64,000 nt of DNA, from positions 1 through 64,000 of the forward strand of contig JAPSJC010000004.1 of NCBI GenBank assembly GCA_031178355.1, given 5' to 3'. The notes below the pieces were generated by a model. That model was given only the letters and a program-made list of their open reading frames with translations. It was not told the DNA's origin and did not search any database. This document shows positions 28,299-39,250 of this stretch, in pieces. Positions within the stretch are counted from its first letter, which is position 1. Each line of letters starts with the position of its first letter. Source of the stretch: Ureibacillus sp. Its GTDB lineage: Bacteria; Bacillota; Bacilli; Bacillales_A; Planococcaceae. Position numbers and translations under genes: made by a program.

Positions 28299-28556
28299 GT
28301 GTCACCATTTACTTTTGTATGGGGAATTATACTGATCTGCGCTTCAATTCCGATTACTGCCATTATAACGTATCATTTTAGTAGACAGTCTAAGTTAAAA
28401 CTAGAAGCATTGAAATATGAAATTGAGCTAGAAAAACAAAGAAAAGAAAGTTATGTCATTGAATCAGAAAAGCTTCGGCTAGAGATTGAACATACTAGAC
28501 AACAACTAGCATTAGATCAACCCTATACTAGAACACAAAATATTGGAAACGAGTAG
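28299..28556 (+). CDS. Small membrane protein with a coiled-coil tail, unknown function
   Basis: This 85-residue protein has one N-terminal membrane helix (about 5-26) followed by a charged coiled coil (about 32-70, heptad-like KLKLEALKYEIELEKQRKE). The layout resembles PspB-like or other small scaffold proteins, but I do not recognise a family. GTG 28299 follows AGGAGGT at good spacing. It lies between ndk and cheR, where B. subtilis has no such gene. Confidence 0.7.
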   Translation: MSPFTFVWGIILICASIPITAIITYHFSRQSKLKLEALKYEIELEKQRKESYVIESEKLRLEIEHTRQQLALDQPYTRTQNIGNE

Positions 28557-28633
28557 GGAACTATGTGATTAGTCCTTCCCCCACATATGGCAAAAGGATG
28601 TCAATGTTTTCAAAAATATTTTGAAAATGGTAA

Positions 28634-29449
<816 letters not shown>

Positions 29450-29503
29450 GAAACTTTATTCACATTTAGATTGTTCGGATTAAAAAAGTGTTGATAGTAT
29501 GAC

Positions 29504-29537
29504 TGGGGGCTCTAACTGAGAGTCTCCATTTTATTTT
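29504..29537 (+). terminator. Terminator after cheR
   Basis: TGGGGGCTCT (29504-29513) pairs with AGAGTCTCCA (29519-29528), with two G-U pairs, followed by TTTTATTTT. The remaining gap to aroC (about 200 bases) holds a perfect TATAAT at 29682-29687 but no good -35. Confidence 0.7.
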
Positions 29538-29740
29538 ATGCAAAGAAATTATACAGTGGTCAGTTAGTGTATTTTTAGAAAGAAAGAACGATAAGCTAGT
29601 TTCATTTTGATATTTCTAAACTTTCAAAAACTAATTATTGTGAAATATGAAATAGTTTAAAAATCACACTGTACTTTAGGTTATAATATGTTAAGATAAA
29701 AAATAATATACTTTAGCGAGTTGAAGGGAGAAAGTGTTTT

Positions 29741-30922
29741 ATGCGTTATTTAACAGCCGGGGAATCTCATGGACCCCAATTAACTACAATTATCGAGGGG
29801 TTACCATCCCTTTTACCAATAACTGCAGAACAAATTAATTATGATCTTAAAAGAAGACAAGGCGGGCATGGTCGTGGTCGCCGTATGCAAATTGAAAAGG
29901 ATTTAGTGGAAATTGTAGGTGGCGTACGTCATGGTAAAACATTAGGATCTCCTATATCGTTAATAGTTAAAAATGATGACTGGAAACATTGGACGAAAAT
30001 TATGGGCGCTGATCCACTTCCTGAAGATATTGATCCAAACGACATTAAACGACAAGTGTCACGTCCCCGTCCAGGACATGCGGATTTAGTAGGTGGAATG
30101 AAATATGGACACCGCGATTTAAGAAACGTATTAGAGCGTTCTAGTGCTCGTGAAACGACTGTACGTGTTGCAGTTGGTTCAGTTGCAAAAGCGTTATTAA
30201 AAGAATTAGGCATCTCAATTGTTTCCCATGTAACTGAAATTGGTGGAGTAAAGGCAGACACTACAAAAGCAAACGGAAAAACTACTGAAGAAATTCGTGC
30301 AATTGTAGAAGAGGACCCAGTATATTGTGTTGACCCTGAGGCATCTGCAAAAATGGTTGAACTAATAGATGAAACGAAAAAAGAAGGTAACTCGATCGGT
30401 GGCGTAGTGGAAGTAATTGTAGAGGGACTACCAGCTGGTATCGGCTCCTATGTACATTACGACCGTAAGTTAGATGGTAAATTAGCTCAAGCTATGCTAT
30501 CTATTAATGCATTTAAAGGTGTTGAATTTGGTTTAGGTTTTGAAATGGCACGTAAAAAAGGTTCAGAAGTTCACGATGAAATTCTATGGAGTGAAGACGA
30601 GGGTTATACTCGTAAGACGAATCGGCTAGGTGGGTTAGAGGGAGGTATGACAACAGGTATGCCAATTGTTGTTCGTGGTGTTATGAAGCCAATCCCTACA
30701 CTCTATAAACCTCTTCAAAGTGTAGATATTGAAACGAAGGAAGAATTTAAAGCAAGTGTAGAACGTTCAGATGCTTGTGCCGTACCAGCTGCTTCAATCG
30801 TTGCAGAAAACGTTATTGCTTGGGAAGTTGCAAAAGCAGTTGTTGAACAGTTCCATAGTGATCAATTACCACAATTAAAAGCACAAATTGATGAAATGCG
30901 TAAATATACAAAGGAGTTTTAA
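29741..30922 (+). CDS. aroC: Chorismate synthase
   Basis: This enzyme makes chorismate from 5-enolpyruvylshikimate 3-phosphate using reduced FMN, the last common step of aromatic synthesis. The 393-residue protein (called AroF in B. subtilis) has GESHGPQLT at the start, RRQGGHGRG, and RSSARETT. It is the first gene of the aroC-aroB-aroH cluster, with two bases between aroC and aroB. The ribosome site is GAAGGGAG, somewhat distant from ATG 29741. Confidence 0.97.
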   Translation: MRYLTAGESHGPQLTTIIEGLPSLLPITAEQINYDLKRRQGGHGRGRRMQIEKDLVEIVGGVRHGKTLGSPISLIVKNDDWKHWTKIMGADPLPEDIDPNDIKRQVSRPRPGHADLVGGMKYGHRDLRNVLERSSARETTVRVAVGSVAKALLKELGISIVSHVTEIGGVKADTTKANGKTTEEIRAIVEEDPVYCVDPEASAKMVELIDETKKEGNSIGGVVEVIVEGLPAGIGSYVHYDRKLDGKLAQAMLSINAFKGVEFGLGFEMARKKGSEVHDEILWSEDEGYTRKTNRLGGLEGGMTTGMPIVVRGVMKPIPTLYKPLQSVDIETKEEFKASVERSDACAVPAASIVAENVIAWEVAKAVVEQFHSDQLPQLKAQIDEMRKYTKEF

Positions 30923-30924
30923 TC

Positions 30925-32013
30925 ATGAGAATCCCTGTTAATACAGCTTCTCATTCATATGATGTTGTACTCGGAAATGGCATATTAAGTGAAGCTTTAC
31001 AATCCTATAATGAAATGATTGACAATGCAGACCGTCTCATCGTTTTAACGGACGAACATGTATGGAACGCACATTATCTATATTTTCAAAAGAACTTCAG
31101 AAAACCTTTTGATGTATTTATCATGCCTGCTGGTGAATCATGTAAAAGTTTTGAAAACTATATAAATGTTCAAACCTTCCTACTTGAAAAACAATGTACT
31201 AGAAAGTCTTTCATATTTGCATTCGGTGGTGGAGCAGTAGGGGATTTAGCAGGGTTTGTTGCTGCTACATTTATGCGCGGAATCCCATTTATACAAATAC
31301 CAACAACAATTCTAGCCCATGATTCAGCTGTAGGTGGGAAAACTGCTATAAATCACCCGCAAGGAAAGAATATGATTGGTGCTTTTTATCAACCTCAAGC
31401 AGTTATTTATGATACGTATTTACTAGCAACGTTAAATAAAAAAGAAATACGGTCTGGAATGGCAGAAGTAATTAAACATGCTCTTATTTCCAACAAAGAT
31501 TGGTTTAATGATTTGATGCAATTATCCATCACAGATTTAAATTCTCAAAGTTTAGTAGAACACTTGAAAATGGGAATAGAAGTGAAGGCAACAATCGTTG
31601 CAGAAGACGAAACCGAACAATCTGTTCGGAAATATCTGAATTTTGGCCATACATATGGACATGCAATTGAAGCAGCTGCAGGATATGGGGGAATTAGTCA
31701 CGGTGAAGCGGTCATGATCGGTACAGTTTATGCATTGCTATTAAGTAATCGATATGGATCGATTAGTCGTGATTTTATAAAACAATTTTTGAAGTTTGCC
31801 TCTGACAATGGATATCCATTTGACCAAGTTTCTAAGTTTACATTTGAACAGCTAACACCATATTTAGTGAAAGATAAAAAGGTAGAATATGGAATTTTAA
31901 ATTTTGTTCTTCTAAAAGATATTGGCGAACCGTTTGTACAAGCAATTGAGCTATCTGAATGTAAAGTAATTGATCAACAATTTAGAGATTTGATAGAGGA
32001 GGTATGCAAGTGA
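30925..32013 (+). CDS. aroB: 3-dehydroquinate synthase
   Basis: AroB converts DAHP to 3-dehydroquinate with NAD and a divalent metal. The 362-residue protein carries the NAD-binding FGGGAVGDLAGF and metal-ligand regions including HGEAVMIG and NFGHTYGHAIE. It starts two bases after the aroC stop and overlaps aroH by four bases, showing tight translational coupling. Confidence 0.96.
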   Translation: MRIPVNTASHSYDVVLGNGILSEALQSYNEMIDNADRLIVLTDEHVWNAHYLYFQKNFRKPFDVFIMPAGESCKSFENYINVQTFLLEKQCTRKSFIFAFGGGAVGDLAGFVAATFMRGIPFIQIPTTILAHDSAVGGKTAINHPQGKNMIGAFYQPQAVIYDTYLLATLNKKEIRSGMAEVIKHALISNKDWFNDLMQLSITDLNSQSLVEHLKMGIEVKATIVAEDETEQSVRKYLNFGHTYGHAIEAAAGYGGISHGEAVMIGTVYALLLSNRYGSISRDFIKQFLKFASDNGYPFDQVSKFTFEQLTPYLVKDKKVEYGILNFVLLKDIGEPFVQAIELSECKVIDQQFRDLIEEVCK

Positions 32014-32372
32014 TTCGAGGAATAAGAGGAGCTACAACAATTGAAGCAAATCTCCCTGAAATGATTTATAACGAAACATCAAATTTAGTACAAGAAATTG
32101 CAAAATCCAATAATATTCAACCAGAAGATATTGCTTCGGTTGTTATTTCAACAACTCCGGATATTAACACAGCATTCCCTGCAAAAGCAGTCCGTACATT
32201 AGAGGGTTGGCAGTTTGTCCCGACAATGTGTATGCATGAGATGAATGTCCCGGGAGCATTACCTCTTTGTATACGTGTATTAATGCATGTAAATAGTGAT
32301 GTTCATCAAAAGGATATTAAACATGTTTATTTGAATGGTGCGACCGTATTAAGACCAGATTTGATTATATAA
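32010..32372 (+). CDS. aroH: Chorismate mutase (AroH type)
   Basis: AroH rearranges chorismate to prephenate. It is the small trimeric Bacillus-type mutase of 120 residues, with active-site motifs IRGIRGATT and FPAKAVR. The start chosen is GTG 32010, seven bases after AGGAGG and overlapping the aroB stop as GTGA. The ATG at 32004 is too close to the ribosome site. In B. subtilis trpEDCFBA follows at this point, whereas here hisC comes next after 94 bases. Confidence 0.95.
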   Translation: MIRGIRGATTIEANLPEMIYNETSNLVQEIAKSNNIQPEDIASVVISTTPDINTAFPAKAVRTLEGWQFVPTMCMHEMNVPGALPLCIRVLMHVNSDVHQKDIKHVYLNGATVLRPDLII

Positions 32373-32380
32373 AACTGGTC

Positions 32381-32411
32381 AATTGTTGTACTATATAGTA
32401 ACAATTTTCTT
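32381..32411 (+). terminator. Weak terminator at the aroH-hisC junction
   Basis: AATTGTT (32381-32387) pairs with AACAATT (32400-32406) around the palindrome ACTATATAGT, followed by TTCTTAG. It occupies the site where B. subtilis carries the trp genes. Confidence 0.4.
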
Positions 32412-32466
32412 AGTCGTTATACTATGGAATTAATTCATGATTCGTCATTAAAGGAGCGTCTTTTAT

Positions 32467-33558
32467 ATGAAATGGAAACAACAAATTTATGGGATGAAAG
32501 CTTATCAACCTGGAAAACCAATGGAGGAAGTACAAAGGGAGTTTGGCTTAGAAAAAATCGTAAAACTAGCCTCAAATGAAAATCCGTATGGTTTTTCTCC
32601 AAAAGTAAAAGCATTTTTAGAAAGTGATCGTACAAATCATGCAATCTATCCAGATGGGTATGCACAAAATTTGCGTACAACGATGGCAAATCACCTTGGT
32701 GTTAAAGAAACACAATTAATTTTCGGAAATGGGTCGGATGATATTATTGCCATCTTAACTCGTGCTTTATTATATCCAGGTGTAAATACAGTTATGGCTA
32801 CTCCGTCATTTTCGCAGTATAGTCATAATGCTGAAATTGAAGGAGCAGAAGTTAGACAAGTTCCAACAAAGGAAGGCATACACGATTTGGACGGAATGCT
32901 AAATGCAATTGATGAAAATACATCGATTGTTTGGGTATGTAATCCAAACAATCCAACAGGTACAATTGTGTCAGACGAAGAATTGAATGACTTCATTAAA
33001 AAAGTTCCATCTGAAGTGCTAATTGTGTTAGACGAAGCATACATCGAATATGTTAATGCACCAGAATTTAAAGATACTTTACATTATATCGAAGATTATC
33101 CGAATGTTATCATTCTGCGTACGTTCTCAAAGGCTTATGGATTAGCTTCATTCCGAGTTGGCTATGGTGTTGCAAATGAAGAGATTATTGCAAAATTAGA
33201 CCCAGTTCGTGCACCTTTCAACAATACTACTTTGAGTCAAAAAATTGCTGTAATTGCATTAGAAGATCAAGAATTTATTGAGCAATGTATTGAAAGAAAT
33301 GAAGCAGGTAAAAAACAATTTGTAGAATTCTGTGAACAACATAATTTACATTATTATCCTTCTCAAACGAACTTCATATTATTTGAGGTAAAAGCTGATA
33401 GTGATGTTGTATTCCAAGAGATGATGAAACGTGGTTTTATTATCCGTAGTGGAAATGCTTTAAGTTCACCTGGCTATATTCGTGTAACAATCGGCACAGA
33501 AGAACAAAACGCTACATTTTTAAAATACTTAAAAGAAGTGTTAACTACATTAAGTTAA
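32467..33558 (+). CDS. hisC: Histidinol-phosphate / aromatic aminotransferase
   Basis: HisC is a PLP-dependent class I/II aminotransferase acting on histidinol phosphate and, in Bacillus, on phenylpyruvate and 4-hydroxyphenylpyruvate. This explains its place between aroH and tyrA. The 363-residue protein has LASNENPYG near the N-terminus, NPNNPTGT, and the PLP-lysine motif TFSKAYGLASFRVGYG. The ribosome site is AAAGGAGCG. Confidence 0.96.
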   Translation: MKWKQQIYGMKAYQPGKPMEEVQREFGLEKIVKLASNENPYGFSPKVKAFLESDRTNHAIYPDGYAQNLRTTMANHLGVKETQLIFGNGSDDIIAILTRALLYPGVNTVMATPSFSQYSHNAEIEGAEVRQVPTKEGIHDLDGMLNAIDENTSIVWVCNPNNPTGTIVSDEELNDFIKKVPSEVLIVLDEAYIEYVNAPEFKDTLHYIEDYPNVIILRTFSKAYGLASFRVGYGVANEEIIAKLDPVRAPFNNTTLSQKIAVIALEDQEFIEQCIERNEAGKKQFVEFCEQHNLHYYPSQTNFILFEVKADSDVVFQEMMKRGFIIRSGNALSSPGYIRVTIGTEEQNATFLKYLKEVLTTLS

Positions 33559-33594
33559 GTTTCGTCATCTATTATTGAAACAAGGAGTTTTAGC

Positions 33595-34692
33595 ATGACA
33601 CGAAATGTTCTTGTCATAGGATTAGGTTTAATAGGGGGGTCAATCGCTTTATCTTGCCAAAAAGCCCCACAAACTAAAGTCTTTGGCTACGATATTCAAG
33701 AAAAAACAAGAGAATCTGCTGCAACCTTAAATATTGTTCATGAAGTGGTAGAGGATGTAAAGCATGCAGCCAGTATAGCAGATATCATTATTTTTGGTAC
33801 ACCTGTTAATGCGACAATCCATTGGATGGAAGAATTAAAACAATGGTCCTTAAAACCAGGTGTCGTAATTACAGACACTGGAAGTACAAAATCGTTAATA
33901 ATGGAAAAAGCATTAGAACTAAAGGCAAGAGGGATTACTTTTATCGGTGGTCATCCAATGGCCGGTTCTCATAAAAGTGGTGTAACTGCTGCGAGACAAT
34001 ATTTGTTTGAAAATGCGTATTACATGCTAACGCCTTTTGATGATGAGGATGGAAATCAAATTATTAAGCTAGAGCAAATTCTAAAATTTACTCTAGCGAA
34101 AATTGTTAAAGTTGATGCACATGATCACGACCATATGACAGCGGTAGTTAGTCATTTTCCTCATATAATTGCAGCTTCTCTTGTCCATCAACTGAATGGT
34201 GAAAAAGCAAAAAATCCAATGACTTCATTACTTGCTGCAGGTGGATTTAGAGATATTACTCGAATTGCATCTTCGAATCCATCTATTTGGAGAGACATAA
34301 CGCTTCAAAATCGGAACGAATTACTCGACCAACTAAATATATGGCAAGAAGAAATGGACCGTGTACGATCTATATTAATGAAGAATGACGATAAATTGAT
34401 TGAAACTTATTTTGCTGAAGCAAAGAATGTAAGGGACGATTTGCCAACAACAACAGGAGCATTTTATACAACATATGATTTATATGTTGATATACCAGAC
34501 TATCCTGGGGTTATTTCTGAAGTTACAGGGTATTTAGCTGAAGATCATATCAGTATTACCAATATTAGAATACTAGAGGCTAGAGAAGATATTTTCGGTA
34601 TTTTAGTGATCAGTTTCCAAACGAGCGAAATCCGAGAAAAAGCTGTGTTATGCTTACAACAACGCACTAAATTTGAAATGTATATTGCATAA
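33595..34692 (+). CDS. tyrA: Prephenate dehydrogenase
   Basis: TyrA oxidatively decarboxylates prephenate to 4-hydroxyphenylpyruvate for tyrosine. The 365-residue protein has the NAD-binding GLGLIGGSIAL, the substrate region GGHPMAGSHKSG, and a C-terminal ACT domain (about 293-365, YVDIPDYPGVISEVTGYLAE) that in Bacillus senses tyrosine. It lies in the hisC-tyrA-aroA run, with short spacers. Confidence 0.96.
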   Translation: MTRNVLVIGLGLIGGSIALSCQKAPQTKVFGYDIQEKTRESAATLNIVHEVVEDVKHAASIADIIIFGTPVNATIHWMEELKQWSLKPGVVITDTGSTKSLIMEKALELKARGITFIGGHPMAGSHKSGVTAARQYLFENAYYMLTPFDDEDGNQIIKLEQILKFTLAKIVKVDAHDHDHMTAVVSHFPHIIAASLVHQLNGEKAKNPMTSLLAAGGFRDITRIASSNPSIWRDITLQNRNELLDQLNIWQEEMDRVRSILMKNDDKLIETYFAEAKNVRDDLPTTTGAFYTTYDLYVDIPDYPGVISEVTGYLAEDHISITNIRILEAREDIFGILVISFQTSEIREKAVLCLQQRTKFEMYIA

Positions 34693-34731
34693 TTAGAAGT
34701 CGTACTTAAAAGTTGAAAGGAGTTTTCTCCA

Positions 34732-36021
34732 ATGGCTCAATCTAAACTATTAGATTATCAAAATGTTTCATTAAAGGGTACCATACAAGTACCTGGCGAT
34801 AAGTCAATCTCACATCGTTCCATTATGTTTGGAGCAATTGCAAAGGGTAAAACGACAGTAAGTGGTTTTTTACTTGGGGAAGATTGTTTAAGTACAATTG
34901 AATGTTTTCGTAAATTAGGTGTGGAAATAGATGTCGACGGTACGAATGTGACAATTAATAGTACCGGGATAGACGCTTGGGAAGAACCAAAAGAAGTTCT
35001 CTATACTGGTAATTCTGGAACGACAACTCGATTGATGCTTGGCATACTCGCAGGTACAAATTTACATACAGTCATGACAGGTGATGCTTCAATTGGTAAA
35101 CGTCCAATGCGCCGTGTTGCTGATCCGTTACGTCTAATGGGAGCCAATATCTCGGGTCGAGCAAATGGTCAATTCACACCGCTAGCTATCCAAGGTACAC
35201 AATTGAAGGCAATAGATTATTCAATGCCTGTTGCAAGTGCACAAGTGAAATCTGCCATTTTATTTGCAGGCATAAGAGCTGAAGGCACTACGACTGTTAG
35301 AGAAAACGAGGTTTCACGTGACCATACTGAAAGAATGTTAAAACAGTTCGGTGGAAAACTCACTGTCGAGAATGGTGTTATTACAATTGATGGTGGACAA
35401 CAATTAAATGGTACACATGTGGATGTTCCTGGCGATATTTCATCTGCTGCATTTTTCCTAGTTGCTGGAGCTATTGTTCCAAATAGCGAAATAACATTGA
35501 AGAACGTTGGTGTTAACCCAACACGTTCTGGCATTTTGGAAGTGTTCGAGAAAATGGGTGCTAAAATGACTGTGGAAGTTGAAGATCAGCATGCTGCGGA
35601 ACCAACTGCAACTATAAAGATTCGTACCTCTCAATTAGAGGCAACGACAATTGAAGGGGACATCATTCCTCGTTTAATTGATGAAATTCCAATTTTAGCT
35701 TTACTGGCTACACAAGCAAACGGTAAAACTGTTATCCGAAATGCAGAAGAACTGAAAGTTAAAGAGACTGACCGAATTGAAGCAGTCGTAACGGAATTGA
35801 AAAAGCTTGGTGCGAATATTGAAGCAACAGATGATGGGATGATCATTGAAGGGCCAACAAAGTTACATGGTGCACATTTGAACTCTTATGGCGATCATCG
35901 TATTGGAATGATGGCAGCAGTTGCAGCACTTATAACGGATTCTTCAATTGAATTAGACGATGCAGAATGTATTGCTGTTTCATATCCTACTTTCTTTAAT
36001 GATGTGAGTGAACTCATTTGA
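34732..36021 (+). CDS. aroA: 5-enolpyruvylshikimate-3-phosphate synthase
   Basis: This enzyme (AroE in B. subtilis naming) joins shikimate 3-phosphate and PEP. The 429-residue protein has the signatures [16 protein letters not shown] and [12 protein letters not shown], plus the C-terminal [14 protein letters not shown] and [17 protein letters not shown], with a Thr in place of the more usual Ala, is of the type seen in Bacillus and class II enzymes, where glyphosate sensitivity can differ. It closes the cluster and a strong terminator follows. Confidence 0.96.
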   Translation: MAQSKLLDYQNVSLKGTIQVPGDKSISHRSIMFGAIAKGKTTVSGFLLGEDCLSTIECFRKLGVEIDVDGTNVTINSTGIDAWEEPKEVLYTGNSGTTTRLMLGILAGTNLHTVMTGDASIGKRPMRRVADPLRLMGANISGRANGQFTPLAIQGTQLKAIDYSMPVASAQVKSAILFAGIRAEGTTTVRENEVSRDHTERMLKQFGGKLTVENGVITIDGGQQLNGTHVDVPGDISSAAFFLVAGAIVPNSEITLKNVGVNPTRSGILEVFEKMGAKMTVEVEDQHAAEPTATIKIRTSQLEATTIEGDIIPRLIDEIPILALLATQANGKTVIRNAEELKVKETDRIEAVVTELKKLGANIEATDDGMIIEGPTKLHGAHLNSYGDHRIGMMAAVAALITDSSIELDDAECIAVSYPTFFNDVSELI

Positions 36022-36031
36022 AAAGGTTTAG

Positions 36032-36065
36032 AAAAAACTCTCCGATGAATTAGGAGAGTTTTTTC
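36032..36065 (+). terminator. Strong terminator after aroA
   Basis: Perfect 12-bp arms AAAAAACTCTCC (36032-36043) and GGAGAGTTTTTT (36053-36064). Confidence 0.9.
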
Positions 36066-36128
36066 TTGTATTGTTTAGTTAATCTCATGTAGCATTATGT
36101 TGATAATATATGAGATTAGGTGAATACA

Positions 36129-37385
36129 TTGACAAACCATATGAACGAAATGATTGAAGCCATTCAAAATGGTGATTTAAAAAAGATGGATACTTTTATT
36201 GATAATTTTTTGTTGAACGAATCCCCAGAACAGCAATATGAAATTGCGGAATTATTTATGCAATACGGATATTTGAACGAAGCAAATAGAGTACTAGAAC
36301 ATTTACAATTCTTGTTCCCTGAAGAAGCTCAAATCTTAATAGATAAGGCAGCAGTATTAATTGAGTTAGGTGAAGAAGATGAAGCATTAGAATTATTAAT
36401 GTCCATCCAACCAGAAGCTCCAGAATATGCGCAAAGTTTATTGATTTTAGCAGATTATTATCAAATGCAAGGTCTATATGAGGTAGCGGAAAAAAGGATA
36501 AATGAAGCAATTGAACTATTGCCGAATGAAGCGCTGTTACAATTTGCTAAAGCCGAATTATTATTTGAAACGGGTCGATTTACTGAAGCAGCTCGAATTT
36601 ATGAAGAACTTCATGAAATTGACAAATCAATTGCAGGTGTATTATTGGCTGAAAGACTTGCAGAGGTTTATCGTTCAGGTGGAGCGTATGAAACTGCATT
36701 AGACTTTTATATGGAAGCGTTAGAAGAAAAGGTCACACCTGATTTACTGTTTGGGTCAGGATATGCAGCTTTTCAATCTGAAAAATATGAATTAGCAACT
36801 AAACAGCTTGAAGACTTGAAGGAATTAGACCCTGATTATTTTAGTGCTTATTTATTATTAGCTGAAAGTTATGCGATGATAGATGATAACAAAAGAGCAT
36901 ACGCTGTTATTAAAGAAGGTATTAAACGAGACGAATATGAAAAAACATTTTACCTTTTTGCTGGGAAAATTGCTGTTAAAAATGGTTTAGCGAATGAAGC
37001 GGTCCAATATTTAATGCAAGCAATTGCACTTGATCCAGAATACATTGAAGCGATTATTGTCATAATGTCGATCTATGCTCAAGAGGATAGAATGTCAGAA
37101 ATAATTGATTTATATGAAGAAATGGAGCGTAACCATTTTAGTTTTAGTTCAATTTTACCATTTGTAGCAGATGCTTACGTTAAAGATGAACAGTATGAAC
37201 GTGCATACGAAATTTACAAAGTAGCATATAATGAATTTAAAGAAGACGCGTCGTTTTTAGAAAAATACTGTTATTTCTTGATAGAAGAAGGGAAAAGACA
37301 AGAAGCGCGTGAAGTAGTAAACCAATTGATTGCCCTTGAGCCGTTTGCAGAACAGTGGGTTGATTTGCTCGATAGTCTTGATTAA
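36129..37385 (+). CDS. ypiA: YpiA, tetratricopeptide-repeat protein
   Basis: This protein of about 418 residues is built almost wholly of TPR helices (repeats from about 30 to 415, for example [23 protein letters not shown]), so it acts by protein binding. In Firmicutes YpiA and YpiB lie together. YpiB/ReoY and YpiA have been linked to control of the UDP-GlcNAc enolpyruvyl transferase MurA by ClpCP, which I recall from Listeria work. The start chosen is TTG 36129 behind AGGTGA; GTG 36120 in the same frame lies inside that site. Confidence 0.87.
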   Translation: MTNHMNEMIEAIQNGDLKKMDTFIDNFLLNESPEQQYEIAELFMQYGYLNEANRVLEHLQFLFPEEAQILIDKAAVLIELGEEDEALELLMSIQPEAPEYAQSLLILADYYQMQGLYEVAEKRINEAIELLPNEALLQFAKAELLFETGRFTEAARIYEELHEIDKSIAGVLLAERLAEVYRSGGAYETALDFYMEALEEKVTPDLLFGSGYAAFQSEKYELATKQLEDLKELDPDYFSAYLLLAESYAMIDDNKRAYAVIKEGIKRDEYEKTFYLFAGKIAVKNGLANEAVQYLMQAIALDPEYIEAIIVIMSIYAQEDRMSEIIDLYEEMERNHFSFSSILPFVADAYVKDEQYERAYEIYKVAYNEFKEDASFLEKYCYFLIEEGKRQEAREVVNQLIALEPFAEQWVDLLDSLD

Positions 37386-37399
37386 AGGAGGGAAAGCTA

Positions 37400-37957
37400 A
37401 TGACTTCTTCCGTTCCGCTCGTTGATAAAAAAGCTTTTGTTCGGTGGTTTTTAAAAAACTTTCAGTTAAAGCGAAGAGAATGCGTTTGGATTTTGAATTA
37501 TTTATTAAGTAATGATAATTTACTAGAAAATATTCATTTTGTTGAGGAGGCTCATTATTGCCCCCGAGCTATCGTAATGTCTAGTGTTGATTCAAATGGA
37601 GTTCCATTTCGTTTTTATAAAGGAAATATTATGACAAGTGATGCGGAAAAATCTTTTCATGACCTTCGCTTACATCCAAATGAAAGTATGTATATTCAAT
37701 TGAATTTTCCTAATATACCTCCAAGTGGGCAATATTTAGCAGTTTTGGAAGAAAATCCTTATATGCCTAAATATCTTCATATTAGTGAAAAAGACAGAGT
37801 GATAGCTGAAGAGTTATTAAATAGTAGCATGTTGGCATTCCAAGAAGAAAAATTATTGAAAGAAATTGATGATGCACTAGATGAGGGCGATAAAGAAAAG
37901 TTTTATGAACTATCTAATCTACTGCAAGCATTAAAACAAACATCAAACAATAGTTAA
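37400..37957 (+). CDS. ypiB: YpiB/ReoY, UPF0302 family
   Basis: This 185-residue protein of the UPF0302 family is recognisable by [17 protein letters not shown] and the acidic helical C-terminus. The Listeria homologue ReoY helps ClpCP degrade MurA and so limits peptidoglycan precursor synthesis. The ribosome site is AAAGGAGGG, 14 bases after ypiA, so the two are co-transcribed. A perfect terminator ends the pair. Confidence 0.92.
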   Translation: MTSSVPLVDKKAFVRWFLKNFQLKRRECVWILNYLLSNDNLLENIHFVEEAHYCPRAIVMSSVDSNGVPFRFYKGNIMTSDAEKSFHDLRLHPNESMYIQLNFPNIPPSGQYLAVLEENPYMPKYLHISEKDRVIAEELLNSSMLAFQEEKLLKEIDDALDEGDKEKFYELSNLLQALKQTSNNS

Positions 37958-37964
37958 GAATTAT

Positions 37965-37992
37965 AAAACAGTAGAGGTCACTCTACTGTTTT
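37965..37992 (+). terminator. Terminator after ypiB
   Basis: Perfect 12-bp arms AAAACAGTAGAG (37965-37976) and CTCTACTGTTTT (37981-37992) with loop GTCA. Confidence 0.85.
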
Positions 37993-38121
37993 ATGTTAGG
38001 GAGTCCATGCTCAATATTTCACAAAAAGTTCGTGTTATTTTAAAATATTTCAATTAAAATAGGTTTGATAATATCAGTAGTGTCCGATACTACTCATGAT
38101 TGTCCAAATGGAGGTAAGTCT

Positions 38122-38571
38122 ATGTTTTTTAATGTAAAGGATGTATCACAGTTTCAATCTCAAAAAGACTTTATAGATACGGTAATTATTCCATTAGTTT
38201 CAGTAAATCTTAATGATACGATGATTAAACAATCAAGTTCTGCTACAGAATATTTAATGTCGTTAACAGCTTTTATTGAGCAACAGTTTAAGGGGCGTTT
38301 AATGTTAATGCCACCTTTTACGTATCTTGAACAGTTAAAAGAGACTATTTCTCTTATTTCAATAAAGGAAGAATTTCAAGTTGCAGGATTTAAGCATGTT
38401 ATGTTTATTACTTGTGATCATAGTTGGACAAGCTTTAATCATGATGTTGATGTCATATGGTTACCTTCTATTCCATTAGAATCAATGGATAAATCAGTGA
38501 AGATGACGATTCTAGAAGATCAACTAAAACAGGTTATCCCTGTGCTATCTTCCAAATGGTCTCAAAGTTAG
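38122..38571 (+). CDS. ypiF: YpiF, DUF2487 protein
   Basis: This 149-residue protein of unknown function is found next to qcrA in Bacillus. Family patterns include VKDVSQF, FIDTVIIPL, QFKGRLMLMPPFTYL and the C-terminal WLPSIPLE. The start ATG 38122 follows GGAGGTAAG. An in-frame ATG 57 bases earlier has no ribosome site. It may be involved in assembling the bc complex, but only position suggests that. Confidence 0.85.
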   Translation: MFFNVKDVSQFQSQKDFIDTVIIPLVSVNLNDTMIKQSSSATEYLMSLTAFIEQQFKGRLMLMPPFTYLEQLKETISLISIKEEFQVAGFKHVMFITCDHSWTSFNHDVDVIWLPSIPLESMDKSVKMTILEDQLKQVIPVLSSKWSQS

Positions 38572-38624
38572 TAATTTGTTTCATTAAATGTTCACAAGTT
38601 TTCCATTTCAAAGAGAAAGCAATA

Positions 38625-38653
38625 TTGACCAACCTATTTTATTGATATATCAT
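38625..38653 (+). promoter_or_regulatory. Promoter for qcrABC
   Basis: TTGACC (38625-38630), a 17-base spacer and TATCAT (38648-38653) match sigma-A boxes at five of six positions each. Confidence 0.6.
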
Positions 38654-38726
38654 AGATATGTCCTAGTTTTATTATTTGTAAAAGTATGTCCGTTGGACTG
38701 ACCTTTTAGTTAGAGGGGGGAAAAGG

Positions 38727-39230
38727 ATGAGTAACAATCGAGTTTCAAGACGTCAGTTTCTAAATTACACTTTAACAGGTGTTGGAGGATTTATGGCGGC
38801 TGGTATGTTAATGCCAATGGTGCGTTTTGCAATTGATCCGGCTTTACAAGTTAAAGCAGAGGGTGATTTTATACAAACTAGCCAAAAAGTTGCAGATATT
38901 ACTGAAGAGCCAATTAAAGTAGACTTTACTTTCGAACAAGTTGACGCTTGGTACAAATCTGATGTTACAGAAGCAGCATGGGTTTATAAAAGTGGAGACA
39001 CTATTGTTGCCCTTTCACCAGTATGTAAACACTTAGGTTGTACAGTTAACTGGGCAGGTAGCCCTGATCACCCAGATCAATTCTTCTGTGCTTGCCATGC
39101 TGGACGTTATGAAAAAACAGGGAAAAACATTCCTGGTACACCACCATTAGGTGCTTTGGATGAGTACGAAGTGTCAGAAAAAGATGGTTTTTTAATGCTT
39201 GGGAAAAAGGTACCAAATACTACAGTTTAA
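38727..39230 (+). CDS. qcrA: Menaquinol:cytochrome c reductase, Rieske iron-sulfur subunit
   Basis: QcrA carries the [2Fe-2S] centre that takes electrons from menaquinol. The 167-residue protein has an N-terminal twin-arginine signal-anchor (SRRQFLNYT), one membrane helix, and the Rieske motifs CKHLGCTVNW and CACHAGRYE with two Cys and two His ligands. It is the first gene of qcrABC. The twin-arginine motif means it is exported folded, with its cluster. Confidence 0.97.
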   Translation: MSNNRVSRRQFLNYTLTGVGGFMAAGMLMPMVRFAIDPALQVKAEGDFIQTSQKVADITEEPIKVDFTFEQVDAWYKSDVTEAAWVYKSGDTIVALSPVCKHLGCTVNWAGSPDHPDQFFCACHAGRYEKTGKNIPGTPPLGALDEYEVSEKDGFLMLGKKVPNTTV

Positions 39231-39250
39231 TAGTTAGGGGGTAGACAATT

